Assembly: GCF_004342425.1 (NCBI RefSeq) | Contig: NZ_SLWQ01000001.1 | Coordinates: 186,001-250,000 of the forward strand | Reading direction: 5' to 3' | DNA from: Dokdonella fugitiva | GTDB taxonomy: Bacteria; Pseudomonadota; Gammaproteobacteria; Xanthomonadales; Rhodanobacteraceae | Length of the DNA: 64,000 bases | Shown here: piece after piece, positions 37,196-47,600 of the stretch | How the letters are laid out: each line of letters opens with the position of its first letter | How positions within the stretch are numbered: the first letter of the stretch is position 1 | Program-made: the position numbers and the translations under genes | The notes under the pieces: generated by a model | Told to the model about the DNA's origin: nothing | What the model saw: only the letters and a program-made list of their open reading frames with translations | The model's database searches: none

Positions 37196-39013
37196 CTAGG
37201 CCTCGTAGCCCCAGTGGGCGATCATCGGCTCGAGTATGGACAGCGCCGGCTCCAGATGCTGCTTATATTTGCGCCAGCGGCCGAGGGCGCGGGTGCTCAC
37301 CGGCTTGATGACCTCGGTATAGCTCGGCGTGCCGATGAATCCCTTATTTTTCGCGTGCTCGGCAAAGCCGAGCAGGTTCTCCGCCCTGTCGACCTCGAGG
37401 AACGCGCTGATCTTCTCCGCTTGCGCCCGGATGTCGGTCACCGTGTCCTCGTACCGGACCTCGAGAACATGCGGACGAAGGAGGTCCGCGTGGTGCAGCC
37501 AATTGGTCATGCTATCGACATACGCGACTGCGAGCTTGGTCAGGTCCGTCGATGCTGCCGCCAGCATGTTCGTACGGAAGTTCTGCATGTAGCAGCTCAG
37601 GATGACGTCGCAGGGATGCCGCAATGCAAGAATGTACCTCGCCTCGGGGAACATGCGATGGATCAGCGGCATCCACAGCATGTTCAACGGGTTCTTGTCG
37701 ACGATCCGGGTGTCCCATCGACGCTTCAGCGCCCCACAGACCATTGCGATATAGCGCCTGCGCAGTTCATCGCAATCGCGTTGTCCCAGTTTCTCGATGT
37801 CCTCGGGAAATCGGATGTCATGCTCGGCCAACTGATCGACGAGATTGCTGAAGAATGGACGCTCGTCCATCGACTGAAAGCGGGGATGTGCATCCAGCAT
37901 CTGCTCAAGTAGCGTCGTACCGGACCTCGGAAAGCCGACGATCAGTACGGGGGATTGCGCGGCGGACGGCGCTATCGTGTCCTGCCACTTCGCGAATGCG
38001 GCCTGTGTCACGCGCTTGAGCGCTACCGGAAACGGGGCGGCGCCCGGCTCGAAACGCTTGGGAATGATCTGTCGTACGTCGCTTCCTTGAAGCTCGTGCG
38101 CCGTCCTCAATGCGTCCATTGCGAGATCGATCTCGCCCAATTTGTCGTAGACCTCGGCCAGCGTGAAGTAGTGAGTGAAGTCACCTGCATGGATCGGCCC
38201 GAGCTCCTCCAGAATCGATCGCGCGATGGGGAGGTCCCCCGTGCGTTTTGCGAGCTTCGCCATGATGCGCCGCCTGGCGTACTCTTCGGTACTGCTGAGC
38301 TTCCTCGACTCGAGTGCCAATAGCTGCTGTTCGGCATCCTTGATCCGGTTGACCCGCTCATAAGCCGCGCTGAGGTTCAGCACGGATGACGTTGATCCGC
38401 CCGAATCGCGAGCGCAGGCCTCGAATAGCGCAACGGCGTCGTTCCCATTTCCTATGGTAAGCAGGAGGTTGGCCAGCTTGAGCCGGGCCTCCTCGTCCGG
38501 CAGGGACCAGCCCTGCCATCCGTCGAGCAGCTCCAGCACCTCCTCGTCCTCGCGGCATGCGCTGCATATCTGCGCAGCTCCGATGCGGATGTGCGGTGAA
38601 TTGCGGTCGAGCGAATAGGCCTTCAGCGCGTGATCCCGCGCTTCCGCATATTTTCGCTCTTCGAGCAGGAGCAAGGCGTAATTCAATATTTGCCCCGCAT
38701 CTGCGGGGGTAAGCCGCAATGCTTCTTCGTACGCCGTCGCTGCCTCGGCCAGACGGCCCGCTTCACGCAGCGACGTCGCGTAGTTGCCCCAATGCTCGCC
38801 ACGCTCGGGAAAGAGCCTCGTCAGGCGCTCGTACGTGTCGATCGCCTCGCCCACGCGCCCCTGCATGTGCAGGCTGATGGCGAGCATCGTCAACAGATCT
38901 TCGCGTGCATCGTCGCTTTGCAGGAGGGCGCGCGCGAGGCGCTCGGCTTCGCGCCAATCGGTGACGCGAACCGCTGCGGCAATCGGGATCAGGTCGGGAT
39001 TCATCGTCTTCAT
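37196..39013 (-). CDS. TPR-containing sulfotransferase 2 (TonB-receptor-associated)
   Basis: 605 residues. TPR-like helices fill about 1-330 (LLTMLAISLHMQGRVGEAI, HWGNYATSLREAGRLAEAA). The sulfotransferase domain covers about 350-605: PAPS loop VLIVGFPRSGTTLLEQML, then MDERPFFSNLV, VDKNPLNMLWMPLI, and YILALRHPCDVILSCYMQN. Cytosolic by lack of signal. The start codon (39013) is two bases after the T-tract of a strong terminator, with no ribosome-binding site; ATG 39004 (MNPD) is an alternative. TonB receptors are often followed by such genes in Xanthomonadaceae and sphingomonads (recalled, not searched). Confidence 0.88.
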   Translation of the reverse strand: MKTMNPDLIPIAAAVRVTDWREAERLARALLQSDDAREDLLTMLAISLHMQGRVGEAIDTYERLTRLFPERGEHWGNYATSLREAGRLAEAATAYEEALRLTPADAGQILNYALLLLEERKYAEARDHALKAYSLDRNSPHIRIGAAQICSACREDEEVLELLDGWQGWSLPDEEARLKLANLLLTIGNGNDAVALFEACARDSGGSTSSVLNLSAAYERVNRIKDAEQQLLALESRKLSSTEEYARRRIMAKLAKRTGDLPIARSILEELGPIHAGDFTHYFTLAEVYDKLGEIDLAMDALRTAHELQGSDVRQIIPKRFEPGAAPFPVALKRVTQAAFAKWQDTIAPSAAQSPVLIVGFPRSGTTLLEQMLDAHPRFQSMDERPFFSNLVDQLAEHDIRFPEDIEKLGQRDCDELRRRYIAMVCGALKRRWDTRIVDKNPLNMLWMPLIHRMFPEARYILALRHPCDVILSCYMQNFRTNMLAAASTDLTKLAVAYVDSMTNWLHHADLLRPHVLEVRYEDTVTDIRAQAEKISAFLEVDRAENLLGFAEHAKNKGFIGTPSYTEVIKPVSTRALGRWRKYKQHLEPALSILEPMIAHWGYEA

Positions 39014-39015
39014 TG

Positions 39016-39049
39016 AAAAAAAAGGCCGCGCGGGATACCCCGCGCGGCC
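39016..39049 (-). terminator. Intrinsic terminator between the TonB receptor and sulfotransferase 2
   Basis: On the minus strand: an 11-bp perfect GC stem (39049-39039 with 39034-39024), a 4-base loop, then eight T residues (39023-39016). It is the best-formed intrinsic terminator in the window. It ends two bases before the ATG of the sulfotransferase gene, so that gene depends on readthrough or its own promoter. Confidence 0.93.
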
Positions 39050-39074
39050 GTGTAGCTTACAACGTGACTCGATC

Positions 39075-42026
39075 TTAGAACTTGACCGTCACGCGGCCCC
39101 AGTAGTAGCGGCCCATCAGGTCGAAGTCGCTCGGGTCCGTGTTCGCGTTCAGCGTGTTGTTCGCGTACAGGAACGGCGGCTGCTTGTCACCGACGTTGTT
39201 CACGCCGATGTCGAAGCGCGTGTTGAGCGATTCGAGGTTGTAGCCGAACTGGATGTCGTGATAGACGGTCGAGCCGTAGTCGGTGTACAGGCCGTCCAGC
39301 GACGGGTTACCCGTACCGTACGGATGGCTGTCCTGCGACGGCGAGGCCGAACCCATGCGGAAGCGATGGATGTAGCGCATCGCCCACGACGCATCGAACG
39401 GACCCATCTGCCAGCCGACCGAGCTCTGCGCACGCCAGCGCGGGAAGAGGCAGACGCCACCGCCAGCACCCGGGCACGCCGCAGCCTGCGCCGAACCGTA
39501 GTTCTCGAAGTGACCCGCGAAGTGGTAGGTCGTGTTGCCTTCGAGACCCGGAGCCGTCTGCAGGTCGTAGTTCTTCAGGTACGTCGCATTGAGGCCGACG
39601 TTGAAGCGACCGAACGAGAACTCCGGCAGGCGGTAGTTCAGCGCGAAGTCGACGCCACCCACGTCCACGCGACCGAGGTTGCCGGTCGGCTCGATGAGGG
39701 TCTGGATCTGACCCTGGCTCGGACCGCTCGGGTAACGACGGATCAGCGGGCAGAACGCCGTCTGGCCAGCCGAGCAGAGGTCGATGACCTGCTGCGCGCC
39801 GATGCCGGTGATGTTCTCGTTCAGGTAGACGCGCCACACGTCGGCGCTGACCGACAGGCCTTCCAGCCAATGCGGGTCATACACGATACCGAAGTCGAAC
39901 GACTTGCCCTTCTCCGGACCGATCGGGAAGCCGGCGAACGCCGCGCCCGACGCGATCGCGCTGAGCTGCAGCGCCTGGCGCACGTTCTCGTTGACGAAGC
40001 TGCCGTCGGTCGGAACGTTGACGCAGGCCGGGTTGCCGCCACCGGTGTAGCCGTCGCACGGGTCGCGCGAGATCTTCGGAGCGTCGCTCGCGGCGCCGCC
40101 GAAGATGTCGCCGATCGTCGGCGCGCGGAACACCTTCGACACCGTGCCGCGCAGCAGCAGGTCTTCGATCGGGCGCCACTCGAGCGCGAACTTGGTGTTG
40201 TTCGTGCTGCCGAACGTGTTGTACTTCGACCAGCGGTCACCCACGGTCAGGTTCAACGCGTGCACGAACGGCAGATCCTTGAGGATCGGCACGAACAGTT
40301 CGGCGTACGCTTCCTTCACGTTGTAACCACCCTGCAGCGCGGAACCGCACTGGCTGCCGAGGGTACAGTTGCCGTTGAAGTCGACGATGAGGCCAGTGTC
40401 GACGTTGGAGTGGATGTACTCGGTGCGGTAGTTGTAACCGACCGCGAGCTGCATCGTGCCGGCCGGGAGTTCGAACAGACCGCCGTTCAGGTCGAGGCGC
40501 TTGACCGTCTCCTTCGAGAACAGGTTGCTCACGCCCGGCGAAGCCGCCGCCTGGAGGGCCGCGATCGTGTTCGGATCCTGCAGGTTGAACGGATTGAACG
40601 GCGTGCAGCCTTCAATGATGTCGTCCGGACCGGTGCCGCAGAACACCTGGCCGCTCGTCTGGTCGTAGAACGACGGGCCCATGCCCGGGTTCAGAACCGA
40701 CATGTTCGGCAGGCCGTAGGTCGTCGTCGACTGGTGGACGTGGCCGTAGTCGAAGCCGAGTTCCCAGTTCCACTGCTGGTCGTTCCACACCGAGAACGAA
40801 CCCTTGAAGCCGGTCGACAGCTGGTCGTTCGAGGTGCCCGAGGACGCGCTACGGTTGCCGAGCGACTCGAGACGCGCGGTGAACGTGTTGCCGGCGAAGT
40901 CGACGCCGAACGGGTTGTAGTAGCTGTCCTTCGAAATGAAGGCGCCGTACGGCGTGCCGAACACGGCCGGGGCGAGCTGGAAGGCCGCCGAGGTCTTGTT
41001 GTGCAGCACGTTGAGGTAGGCCTCGACGTTGTCGGTGATCTTGTAGTTGCCGTTGAGGAACAGGCCGGTACGTTCCTGCGGGGTCATCACGAGGTTGACC
41101 GTCGCGTAGTTGTACTTGTCGCTCGGACCTTCCGCCGTCGCGTTGTTGCGATAGCAGTGGTAGTCGGTCGCGACGTTGAGGCCGCTCGCGCTCGGGTTGC
41201 GCGCGAGGAAGCCCGAGCTGCAGCCCGGGAACAGGTCGGCCATGCCGGCCGGGATCTTGATGTGGCCGTACGGCGACGAGGACGAACCGCCGACGAACGT
41301 GCCGATGTCGCTGCTCGTCGAACCGAGGCGCGACACGGAGTTCTTCGAGAACTCGCGGTGGCCGGCGAGGACGCCGTCGATCTTCTTGTAGTTGACGCCG
41401 GCCATGATCGAGCCCTTGTCGGAGCTCTGACCGAACGTGAAGGAGTAGCCCTTCGAGGCGCCGTCGTCGCGGTCGGAGATGCCGTAGTCGGCCGAGAACT
41501 CCGCACCCTGGTAGTCGCTGCGCAGGATGAAGTTGACGACGCCCGCGATCGCGTCGGAGCCGTACACCGACGACGCACCGTCGGTCAGCACTTCGATGCG
41601 CTCGATCATGTTCGCCGGGATCGCGTTCGGATCGCCGGACAGGTAACGGTGGCCGTTGATCAGCACGAGGGTACGCGACGAGCCGAGGCCGCGCAGGCCG
41701 ATGCTCGAGAAGCCGGTACCGCCGGAGTTGTTGACCTGCGGGTTGGTGTTCGGGCCGGTGACGGCCGGGAGCTGCTGGACGAGGTCGCCCAGGGTCAGCT
41801 TGCCGGTCTTCTCGATCGCGGCGCGATCGATGGTGACGACCGGGTTGGACGTTTCGATATCGACGCGACGGATGTTCGAACCCGTCACCGTGATCGTTTC
41901 CAGCTTCTGGCTGCTGGTGTCATCCTGCGCAAGCACAGGCGCGGCCGACAAACCGACCACCGCCGTGGTGCCTGCGTACAACGCATAGCGCACGGCTTTG
42001 AAAAGCTCGTTGCTCGTATGATTCAT
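39075..42026 (-). CDS. TonB-dependent outer-membrane receptor
   Basis: 983 residues. Signal peptide about 1-34 (ALYAGTTAVVGLSAAPVLAQ), then a TonB-box/plug start LETITVTGSNIRRVDIE. The plug includes GLRGLGSSRTLVLINGHR and EVLTDGASSVYGSDAIAGVV. A 22-strand barrel fills the rest, ending in an aromatic strand (YYWGRVTVKF). Its plug style fits the large, substrate-unknown receptors abundant in Xanthomonadaceae. The ATG (42026-42024) has GGAGAG at the right distance and is preferred to an upstream in-frame ATG. Several Cys pairs in surface loops are unusual. Substrate unknown. Confidence 0.92.
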   Translation of the reverse strand: MNHTSNELFKAVRYALYAGTTAVVGLSAAPVLAQDDTSSQKLETITVTGSNIRRVDIETSNPVVTIDRAAIEKTGKLTLGDLVQQLPAVTGPNTNPQVNNSGGTGFSSIGLRGLGSSRTLVLINGHRYLSGDPNAIPANMIERIEVLTDGASSVYGSDAIAGVVNFILRSDYQGAEFSADYGISDRDDGASKGYSFTFGQSSDKGSIMAGVNYKKIDGVLAGHREFSKNSVSRLGSTSSDIGTFVGGSSSSPYGHIKIPAGMADLFPGCSSGFLARNPSASGLNVATDYHCYRNNATAEGPSDKYNYATVNLVMTPQERTGLFLNGNYKITDNVEAYLNVLHNKTSAAFQLAPAVFGTPYGAFISKDSYYNPFGVDFAGNTFTARLESLGNRSASSGTSNDQLSTGFKGSFSVWNDQQWNWELGFDYGHVHQSTTTYGLPNMSVLNPGMGPSFYDQTSGQVFCGTGPDDIIEGCTPFNPFNLQDPNTIAALQAAASPGVSNLFSKETVKRLDLNGGLFELPAGTMQLAVGYNYRTEYIHSNVDTGLIVDFNGNCTLGSQCGSALQGGYNVKEAYAELFVPILKDLPFVHALNLTVGDRWSKYNTFGSTNNTKFALEWRPIEDLLLRGTVSKVFRAPTIGDIFGGAASDAPKISRDPCDGYTGGGNPACVNVPTDGSFVNENVRQALQLSAIASGAAFAGFPIGPEKGKSFDFGIVYDPHWLEGLSVSADVWRVYLNENITGIGAQQVIDLCSAGQTAFCPLIRRYPSGPSQGQIQTLIEPTGNLGRVDVGGVDFALNYRLPEFSFGRFNVGLNATYLKNYDLQTAPGLEGNTTYHFAGHFENYGSAQAAACPGAGGGVCLFPRWRAQSSVGWQMGPFDASWAMRYIHRFRMGSASPSQDSHPYGTGNPSLDGLYTDYGSTVYHDIQFGYNLESLNTRFDIGVNNVGDKQPPFLYANNTLNANTDPSDFDLMGRYYWGRVTVKF

Positions 42027-42388
42027 TACACTCTCCAACGTCAGAGTTGTGTCACAGCTCGGGACATGTGCTCTCCCATCCCTGGGAACGACCAAAACGG
42101 TCCACCAAAACCCTCGGCAGTGGGCGATACTAACAACATTCTTACGCCATGGGAATCCCTGAGCGCAGCCTTAACATTCGCTAAAAAGGCTTAGGGATCA
42201 GTAAGTTACGGCGTGCAAATTTTGCCGCAGCGCACCGTGGGGACACTTGCGCAAGCGCGCGCGACGTGCATCGGCACGCAATCGGCGACACGCGGAAAGC
42301 ACATCGCCGGCACCTCGAGGCGCAGGATCGGCATCACGGGAAGCGGAAGTCCGGCGCGTGGCGGAAGCGCGGACGTCGATGCGGCGCG
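42027..42388 (-). other. Leader/promoter interval upstream of the TonB receptor
   Basis: 362 bases between the 3' end of the exported-protein gene and the receptor start. The part nearest the receptor contains AT-rich stretches (42129-42200) suitable for a promoter with a leader of 100-150 bases. I cannot place the boxes with confidence. No gene and no strong hairpin. Confidence 0.5.
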
Positions 42389-43378
42389 TCAGAGGTCCTG
42401 ACGGTACTGGATGTAAGGCGTGCGCGCCTGGTTGTCGCTGTCGCGCGGCGAGTTCAACGGCGCCGACCAGAGGTTCTGTGCGCCCACGCTGAGCTCGCCG
42501 CTCCACGGCGTGCGCCACGAAACCCCGAGGTCGAGGGTGGTCCAGCGCTTGCCCGCCAGCGCGGGATCGTCGCTGCTGAGGACGTGGCCGACGATCGCGC
42601 CGCGCAGCGAACCGGCATCGAGACCGAGGCTCAGCGAGAGCTGGTCGAGGTCGATCGCGGACGCCGGCCCGGCGAGGCCGTCGATCGCCGAGAGCTTGCC
42701 ATGGCCGTAGCTCGCCGCGATGTCGAGCGCGGGGCCCTGCTCGAAGCGCCAGCGACCGTGCGCATAGATGGAGGTTTCGCGCCCGAGTGAATAGAGCGGC
42801 GCATCCGGCAGCGCGAGCGTCGGCAACGACGTGATCGCGAGGTCCCCGAGGCTCGGCGCATTGGCCGGCGACTGCAGCCAGGACAGGCCGTAGGAAAGAT
42901 CGAGACCACCGTCGGCGCTCGCCCATCCCATGCCCAGCGCACCGGTCAGGGTGCCGCGCGACCACGATGCAGCGGCAGTGCAACCCGGTGCCGCGCACGC
43001 GATCGGCATCGCGGGCAGGTACTGGCCGAGCATTGCATCGATGCGCAGGCCATCCGGGAGGCTCCACACCAGTCCGTTGGCGGCACCGTTGCTGCCCGCG
43101 AGCGCCCAGGAGGACGGGCCGCGGTAGGCCGGCACGGCATCGACCGGCGAAACGATCCAGTCGCGCGGCAACGTGACGACGGCGAGCAGCTCGCCGTTCG
43201 CGCGCGACCAGATCGGCAGTACCGATGCATTGTCGAGCGGCTGGCCGGAAGGGTCGAGCGCGAGCAGTTGTTCGACCAGCGGCGTCGTTTGCGCCTGCAG
43301 CGCCAGCGTCGGCAACGGCTGTGCCGTTCCCGCGAGCGGGAGCAGCGAAAGCAGCAGCGTGGCGAGGCGGAACTTCAT
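42389..43378 (-). CDS. Exported protein, probable outer-membrane beta-barrel, unknown
   Basis: 329 residues. Signal peptide about 1-20 (RLATLLLSLLPLAGTAQ). The mature part has alternating polar/hydrophobic strands separated by Gly/Ser/Asp turns (GLDLSYGLSWLQ, SIYAHGRWRFEQGPALDIAASYGHG, given in part; DLGVSWRTPW; ELSVGAQNLW) as in outer-membrane barrels. The last residues are YIQYRQDL rather than a terminal Phe. One Cys pair (ACAAPGC) is present. I recognise no family. It is separated from the TonB receptor by 362 bases, so co-transcription is uncertain. Confidence 0.65.
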   Translation of the reverse strand: MKFRLATLLLSLLPLAGTAQPLPTLALQAQTTPLVEQLLALDPSGQPLDNASVLPIWSRANGELLAVVTLPRDWIVSPVDAVPAYRGPSSWALAGSNGAANGLVWSLPDGLRIDAMLGQYLPAMPIACAAPGCTAAASWSRGTLTGALGMGWASADGGLDLSYGLSWLQSPANAPSLGDLAITSLPTLALPDAPLYSLGRETSIYAHGRWRFEQGPALDIAASYGHGKLSAIDGLAGPASAIDLDQLSLSLGLDAGSLRGAIVGHVLSSDDPALAGKRWTTLDLGVSWRTPWSGELSVGAQNLWSAPLNSPRDSDNQARTPYIQYRQDL

Positions 43379-43684
43379 GCGCGGACGTGGACTGGACGGC
43401 GGAAACATTCGGCTGGATTGGGACCCGGATGCGCGATCGGAGTTCCTCCGACGCGCATTGATACACAGTTTAAGGATAGCGCGATTCACGAAAAACTAAC
43501 AGCACCCGGGGGCGCGCGGAGCGTCGATCCGGTCACAGGTCGAGTGTCCACCGCTCGGGTACCAGACGCACCAGCAGGCGCGATGGTCGCGTTTTCGACG
43601 AACCGTGACCGCGGCGAGCCGGGGTGCCGCTTCGCGACCGCCCCGGTGGCGCCTGCGCTGGTGCAATACGCACCCCTTTCGCGG
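43379..43684. other. Divergent promoter interval
   Basis: 306 bases between the exported-protein gene (minus) and the SnoaL-like gene (plus). An AT-richer stretch at 43455-43500 (tgatacacagtttaaggata) probably carries the minus-strand promoter. The right half is GC-rich, and open frames through it lack start signals. Confidence 0.5.
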
Positions 43685-44524
43685 ATGTCACTTCCCATGC
43701 TTGCAGCCCTCCTCGTCACCGGCGCGCTCGGCGCAACCAGCCTGTCGCCCGACCTCGCCGCGGTCGTCGCCGCCGAACGCGGCTTCGCGCTCGATGCCCA
43801 TCGCTTCGGCACGCGGCTCGCCTTCCTCGCGCATTTCGACGCGGACGCGTGGCTGTTGCGGCCGACGCCGGTGCCGGCGCTGCCCGCGCTCGCGCGCGAT
43901 CCCGACGACGGCCGCCTGCTCGAGTGGGGCCCGAAACAGGTGGCGATCGCCGCGAGCGGCGAGCTCGCCGTGTCGACCGGCCCGTGGGCTGCACATGCGG
44001 CAGGCGCGACACAGTACGCGCACGGCCATTTCCTCACGTTCTGGAAGCGCGGCGCGGACGGCATCTGGCGCGTGCAGGCGGACGCCGGCGTGGGACATCC
44101 GACACCTGCACCGCCGACCCCCGGCGTGACGGCGCTCGTCGATGCGTCGGCGACCGCCCCGCTCGATGCCGCCGCTCTGGCGCAACGGCGCATCGCGCTC
44201 GAGAACGCCGACGATGCGCTGCGCGCCGCACTCGCGAGGGATCCGGCGCACGCGTTCGACGCATTCGCCGATCCCGCACTGCACGCTATGCGCGACGGCC
44301 AGCTGCCGGCGGACGGCGCCGCCGCGCTGGAGCTGGTGCGCAAGGACGCGAGCGGGCTCGGGCGCGGCGCGCGGCGTGCGCTCGACCTCTCCGCGAGCGG
44401 CGACTTCGCCTATACCCTCGGTGGCGATCCGGCCTGCGTCGAATGCGGCAGCTACATGCGCGCGTGGCACTGGCGCGACGGCGCCTGGAAGCTGCTCGTC
44501 GATCTCAGCCTGTCGAATCGCTGA
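43685..44524 (+). CDS. Exported NTF2/SnoaL-like (DUF4440-type) protein
   Basis: 279 residues. A short signal peptide is plausible (SLPMLAALLVTGALGATS). Two cone-like halves are visible. The first (about 25-150) has AAERGFALDAHRFGTRLAFL, DADAWLLRPTPV, TGPWAAHA and ATQYAHGHFLTFWKR...W, the SnoaL/DUF4440 pattern. The second (about 175-279) repeats it: IALENADDALRAAL, DGAWKLLVDL at the end. Such proteins bind small ligands or act as scaffolds; no catalytic set is evident. One Cys pair (ACVEC) lies near the C-terminus. The gene precedes the S8 protease by 139 bases. Confidence 0.75.
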   Translation: MSLPMLAALLVTGALGATSLSPDLAAVVAAERGFALDAHRFGTRLAFLAHFDADAWLLRPTPVPALPALARDPDDGRLLEWGPKQVAIAASGELAVSTGPWAAHAAGATQYAHGHFLTFWKRGADGIWRVQADAGVGHPTPAPPTPGVTALVDASATAPLDAAALAQRRIALENADDALRAALARDPAHAFDAFADPALHAMRDGQLPADGAAALELVRKDASGLGRGARRALDLSASGDFAYTLGGDPACVECGSYMRAWHWRDGAWKLLVDLSLSNR

Positions 44525-44663
44525 CGGGGGGCGCTACGCCTGCAGTGGGAGGCGCACCGGGCCTATCGGCAGTTGTCGCACCGGGACCTCCGGAAGCATA
44601 TTCGGGCGGTTGCGCCCCGCCCCGGGCCGGGTGCACGCCCTTCCCCAGCGAGAGATCCCGCCC

Positions 44664-47600
44664 ATGACACCACTGCCTGCACGCACAGCACTCGCGGCGG
44701 CCCTCACGATCGCGCTCGGCGCGCTCGGGCCGCAAGCGATCGCCGCCAACACGGTCATCGCCGGCCAGCCGTCGCTCGACGCGATCGAGGCCGCACGTGG
44801 CAATCCCGACCTGATCCTCCTGCGCGCAGGCGTGTTCGATCCGGCGCGCCAGACGCTCGACCTGCGTGACGCCGGCGTGGGCGCGGCGACGGAGTCGAAC
44901 TACGCGATCGTGCAATTCAAGCCGGCCGGGCTCAAGGCCGCGCGCAAGGCACTCGCCGCGCGCGGCGCCGAGATCCTCGGCTACGTGCCGAACAACGCCT
45001 ACTACGTGCGCCTCAACGGCGTGCGACTCGCCGACCTCGCCCAGGATGCGGCGGTGCGTTGGGCGGGCGCGGTCGCGCCGGCGATGAAGCTCGATCCCGC
45101 CCTGTGGTCGGCGACGCGCGCGAGCTCGGCCGCGCTGCAGAACGACGGCCGTTACGAACTCATGATCCAGGCCTTCGACGGCGTCTCCTCGGCCGCGATC
45201 GAAGGGCAGCTCGTCAAGCAGGTTCCGGGCGTCGAGATCACGATGCGCAGCATGCGCGCGGAAGCACTGCCGTACGTACGCGCGAAGGTCGATGCCGCAG
45301 CGCTCGACCGTCTCGTCGACGCGGCCACCGCCATCGACGGCGTCGCATTCGTGTCGCCGTGGATCGCGCCTCATACGATGAATGCCGGCGGCATCGGCGC
45401 CATCCAGGGCAACCTGAGCGGCACCTGCGCCGGCAGCGGCCCGATCTGCGGCCCGACGCCGCTGTTCGACCACGGCATCACGGGCGGCGGCCAGATCGTC
45501 GCCGTCGCCGACTCCGGCACGACGCCGAACGCGGCCTGGTTCGCCACGCTCGACAAGGGCAATGGCCCGCACACGGAAGTCACGTTCGCCGAGAATCCGC
45601 CGCCGGTGCCGCCAGCAATCGGTACGCTCCATCCCGACAACAAGATCATCGCCTACTGGACGCAACCCGGTGGTCCGACCGACTACGACTTCGTCTCCGG
45701 CCACGGCACGCACACGACCGGCACCGTCGTCGGCGACGCGGCCGGCACGTTCGGCGCGACGACCTACATGCCGTCGACGCCGTACGCGCCGAACCACGAG
45801 CTAGCCGACGGCATGGCGCCGAACGCGCAGCTGCTGTTCCAGGACATCGGCCCGAACCAGGCAACCGCGGTCATCACGCAGGACTTCGAAGGCACGCTGG
45901 AGCAGGCCTATGCCGGCGGCGCGCGCATCCACAGCGACAGCTGGGGCTCGTCGAGCTCGGGCCAGTACACGACCGAAGATGCGAACACCGATCGCGCCAC
46001 GCGCAACAACGAAGGCCTGCTCGTCGTCATCGCCGCCGGCAACGACCAGCCCGGTGCGATGGCGGTCGGCTCGCCCGGCAACTCGAAGAACGCGGTGACC
46101 GTCGCCGCGCTCGGCCATGCCGGCAGCCTGACCAAGGCAGGCTTCTCCAACGCCGGCCCGACCGCGGACGGCCGCCAGAAGCCCGACGTCGCCGCGCCGG
46201 GCACGGGCACGATCTCGGCCCGCAACGGCACCAGCGTGACCAGCACGATCACCGCGCCGCAGACCGTGTCCAATTCGGGCACGTCGATGGCGACGCCGAC
46301 GATCGCCGGCAACGCGGTGCTGCTGCGCCAGTACTTCGCCGACGGCTTCTATCCGCGCGGCACGACCGGCACGGGCATCCCGTCCGACCTCGTGTTCGCC
46401 GACGGTTTCGACGGCGTTTTCCCGTTCACCGAGGCCGGCCTCGACGCATACAACCCGACCGGCGCCGTGATGAAGGCCGTGCTGCTCAACGGCACCGTGC
46501 CGACCACGAGCCCGAGCGCGTTCCCGAACACCGGCACGGGCTGGGGCCGCCCCTGGCTCGACGGCAACCTGTGGTTCAAGGACACGATGCCCAACGGCGA
46601 CGACAGCCGCCGCCTGCGCGTGTTCGAGCGCACGAATGCGGCCGGCCTGGAGACCGGCGACGTCAACGAGTACACGATCGCCAACGTCGGCGCCGGCGTC
46701 GAACTGCGCGTGACTCTCGCCTGGTTCGATCCGGAAGCCTCGGTCGGCGCCGCATCGACGCTGGTCAACAACCTCGACCTCGAGGTCGTCGGTCCCGGCG
46801 GCACCTACCTCGGCAACCAGTTCAGCGGCAACGTCTCGGTCACGGGCGGCACGGCCGACGCGAAGAACACGGTCGAGCAGGTGCGCCTGACCGCGCCGGC
46901 CGCGGGCAGCTACACCATCCGCGTGAAGGGCACGTCGATCCCGGGCAATGGCCGCGCCGGCACCGATCGCCAGGGCTACGGCCTTGCCGTCTCGGGCAAG
47001 TTCGCAATGCCGGATCCGACGCCGTTCGCGGCACCGACCGCGCCGACGATCGGCGCAAATGGCGCCGGCGGCATCAGTGTCGACGCAACCGCCGCCGGCA
47101 CCCCGCAGAGCTGGCAGCTGTATCGTGCGGACGGCACCTGCGCGACCGCGGCCGCGGGTGATTTCCACCTGGTCGCGAACGGCCCGAGCCTGCCGCTCAA
47201 CGACGACACGAGCCAGGGCGGCTACAGCTACGCGTACAAGCTGCGCGGCGTGCAGGACGACATCGAGGGTGACGCATCGCAGTGCGTGGACGTCGTTTCG
47301 CTCGACGACTGCACCCTGCAGCCGAGCTTCGACGTGCATTCGCTCGCGACCGACGCCTCCAACGCGAGCTGCAGCGTGAACCTGTCGTGGGCCGCCGGCG
47401 CGTCGAACTGCCCGGCCGCGGACACGGTCACCTACACGGTCGAGCGCGATACCAGCCCGTACTTCACCGCACCGACGACGATCGCGAGCGCGCTCGCGGC
47501 GACGACGTTCTCCGACACGAACGTGAGCAACGGCACGCCGTACTACTACCGCGTGCACGCGGTCGACGGCGTCGGCAATGCCTCGGTGACCTCGGTGGTC

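Noticed and set aside
38784..42194. Plus-strand open frame of over 1100 codons opposite the TonB receptor
   Set aside because: Arg/Val/Ala-rich shadow. The minus strand has signal peptide, plug, barrel and terminator in register.
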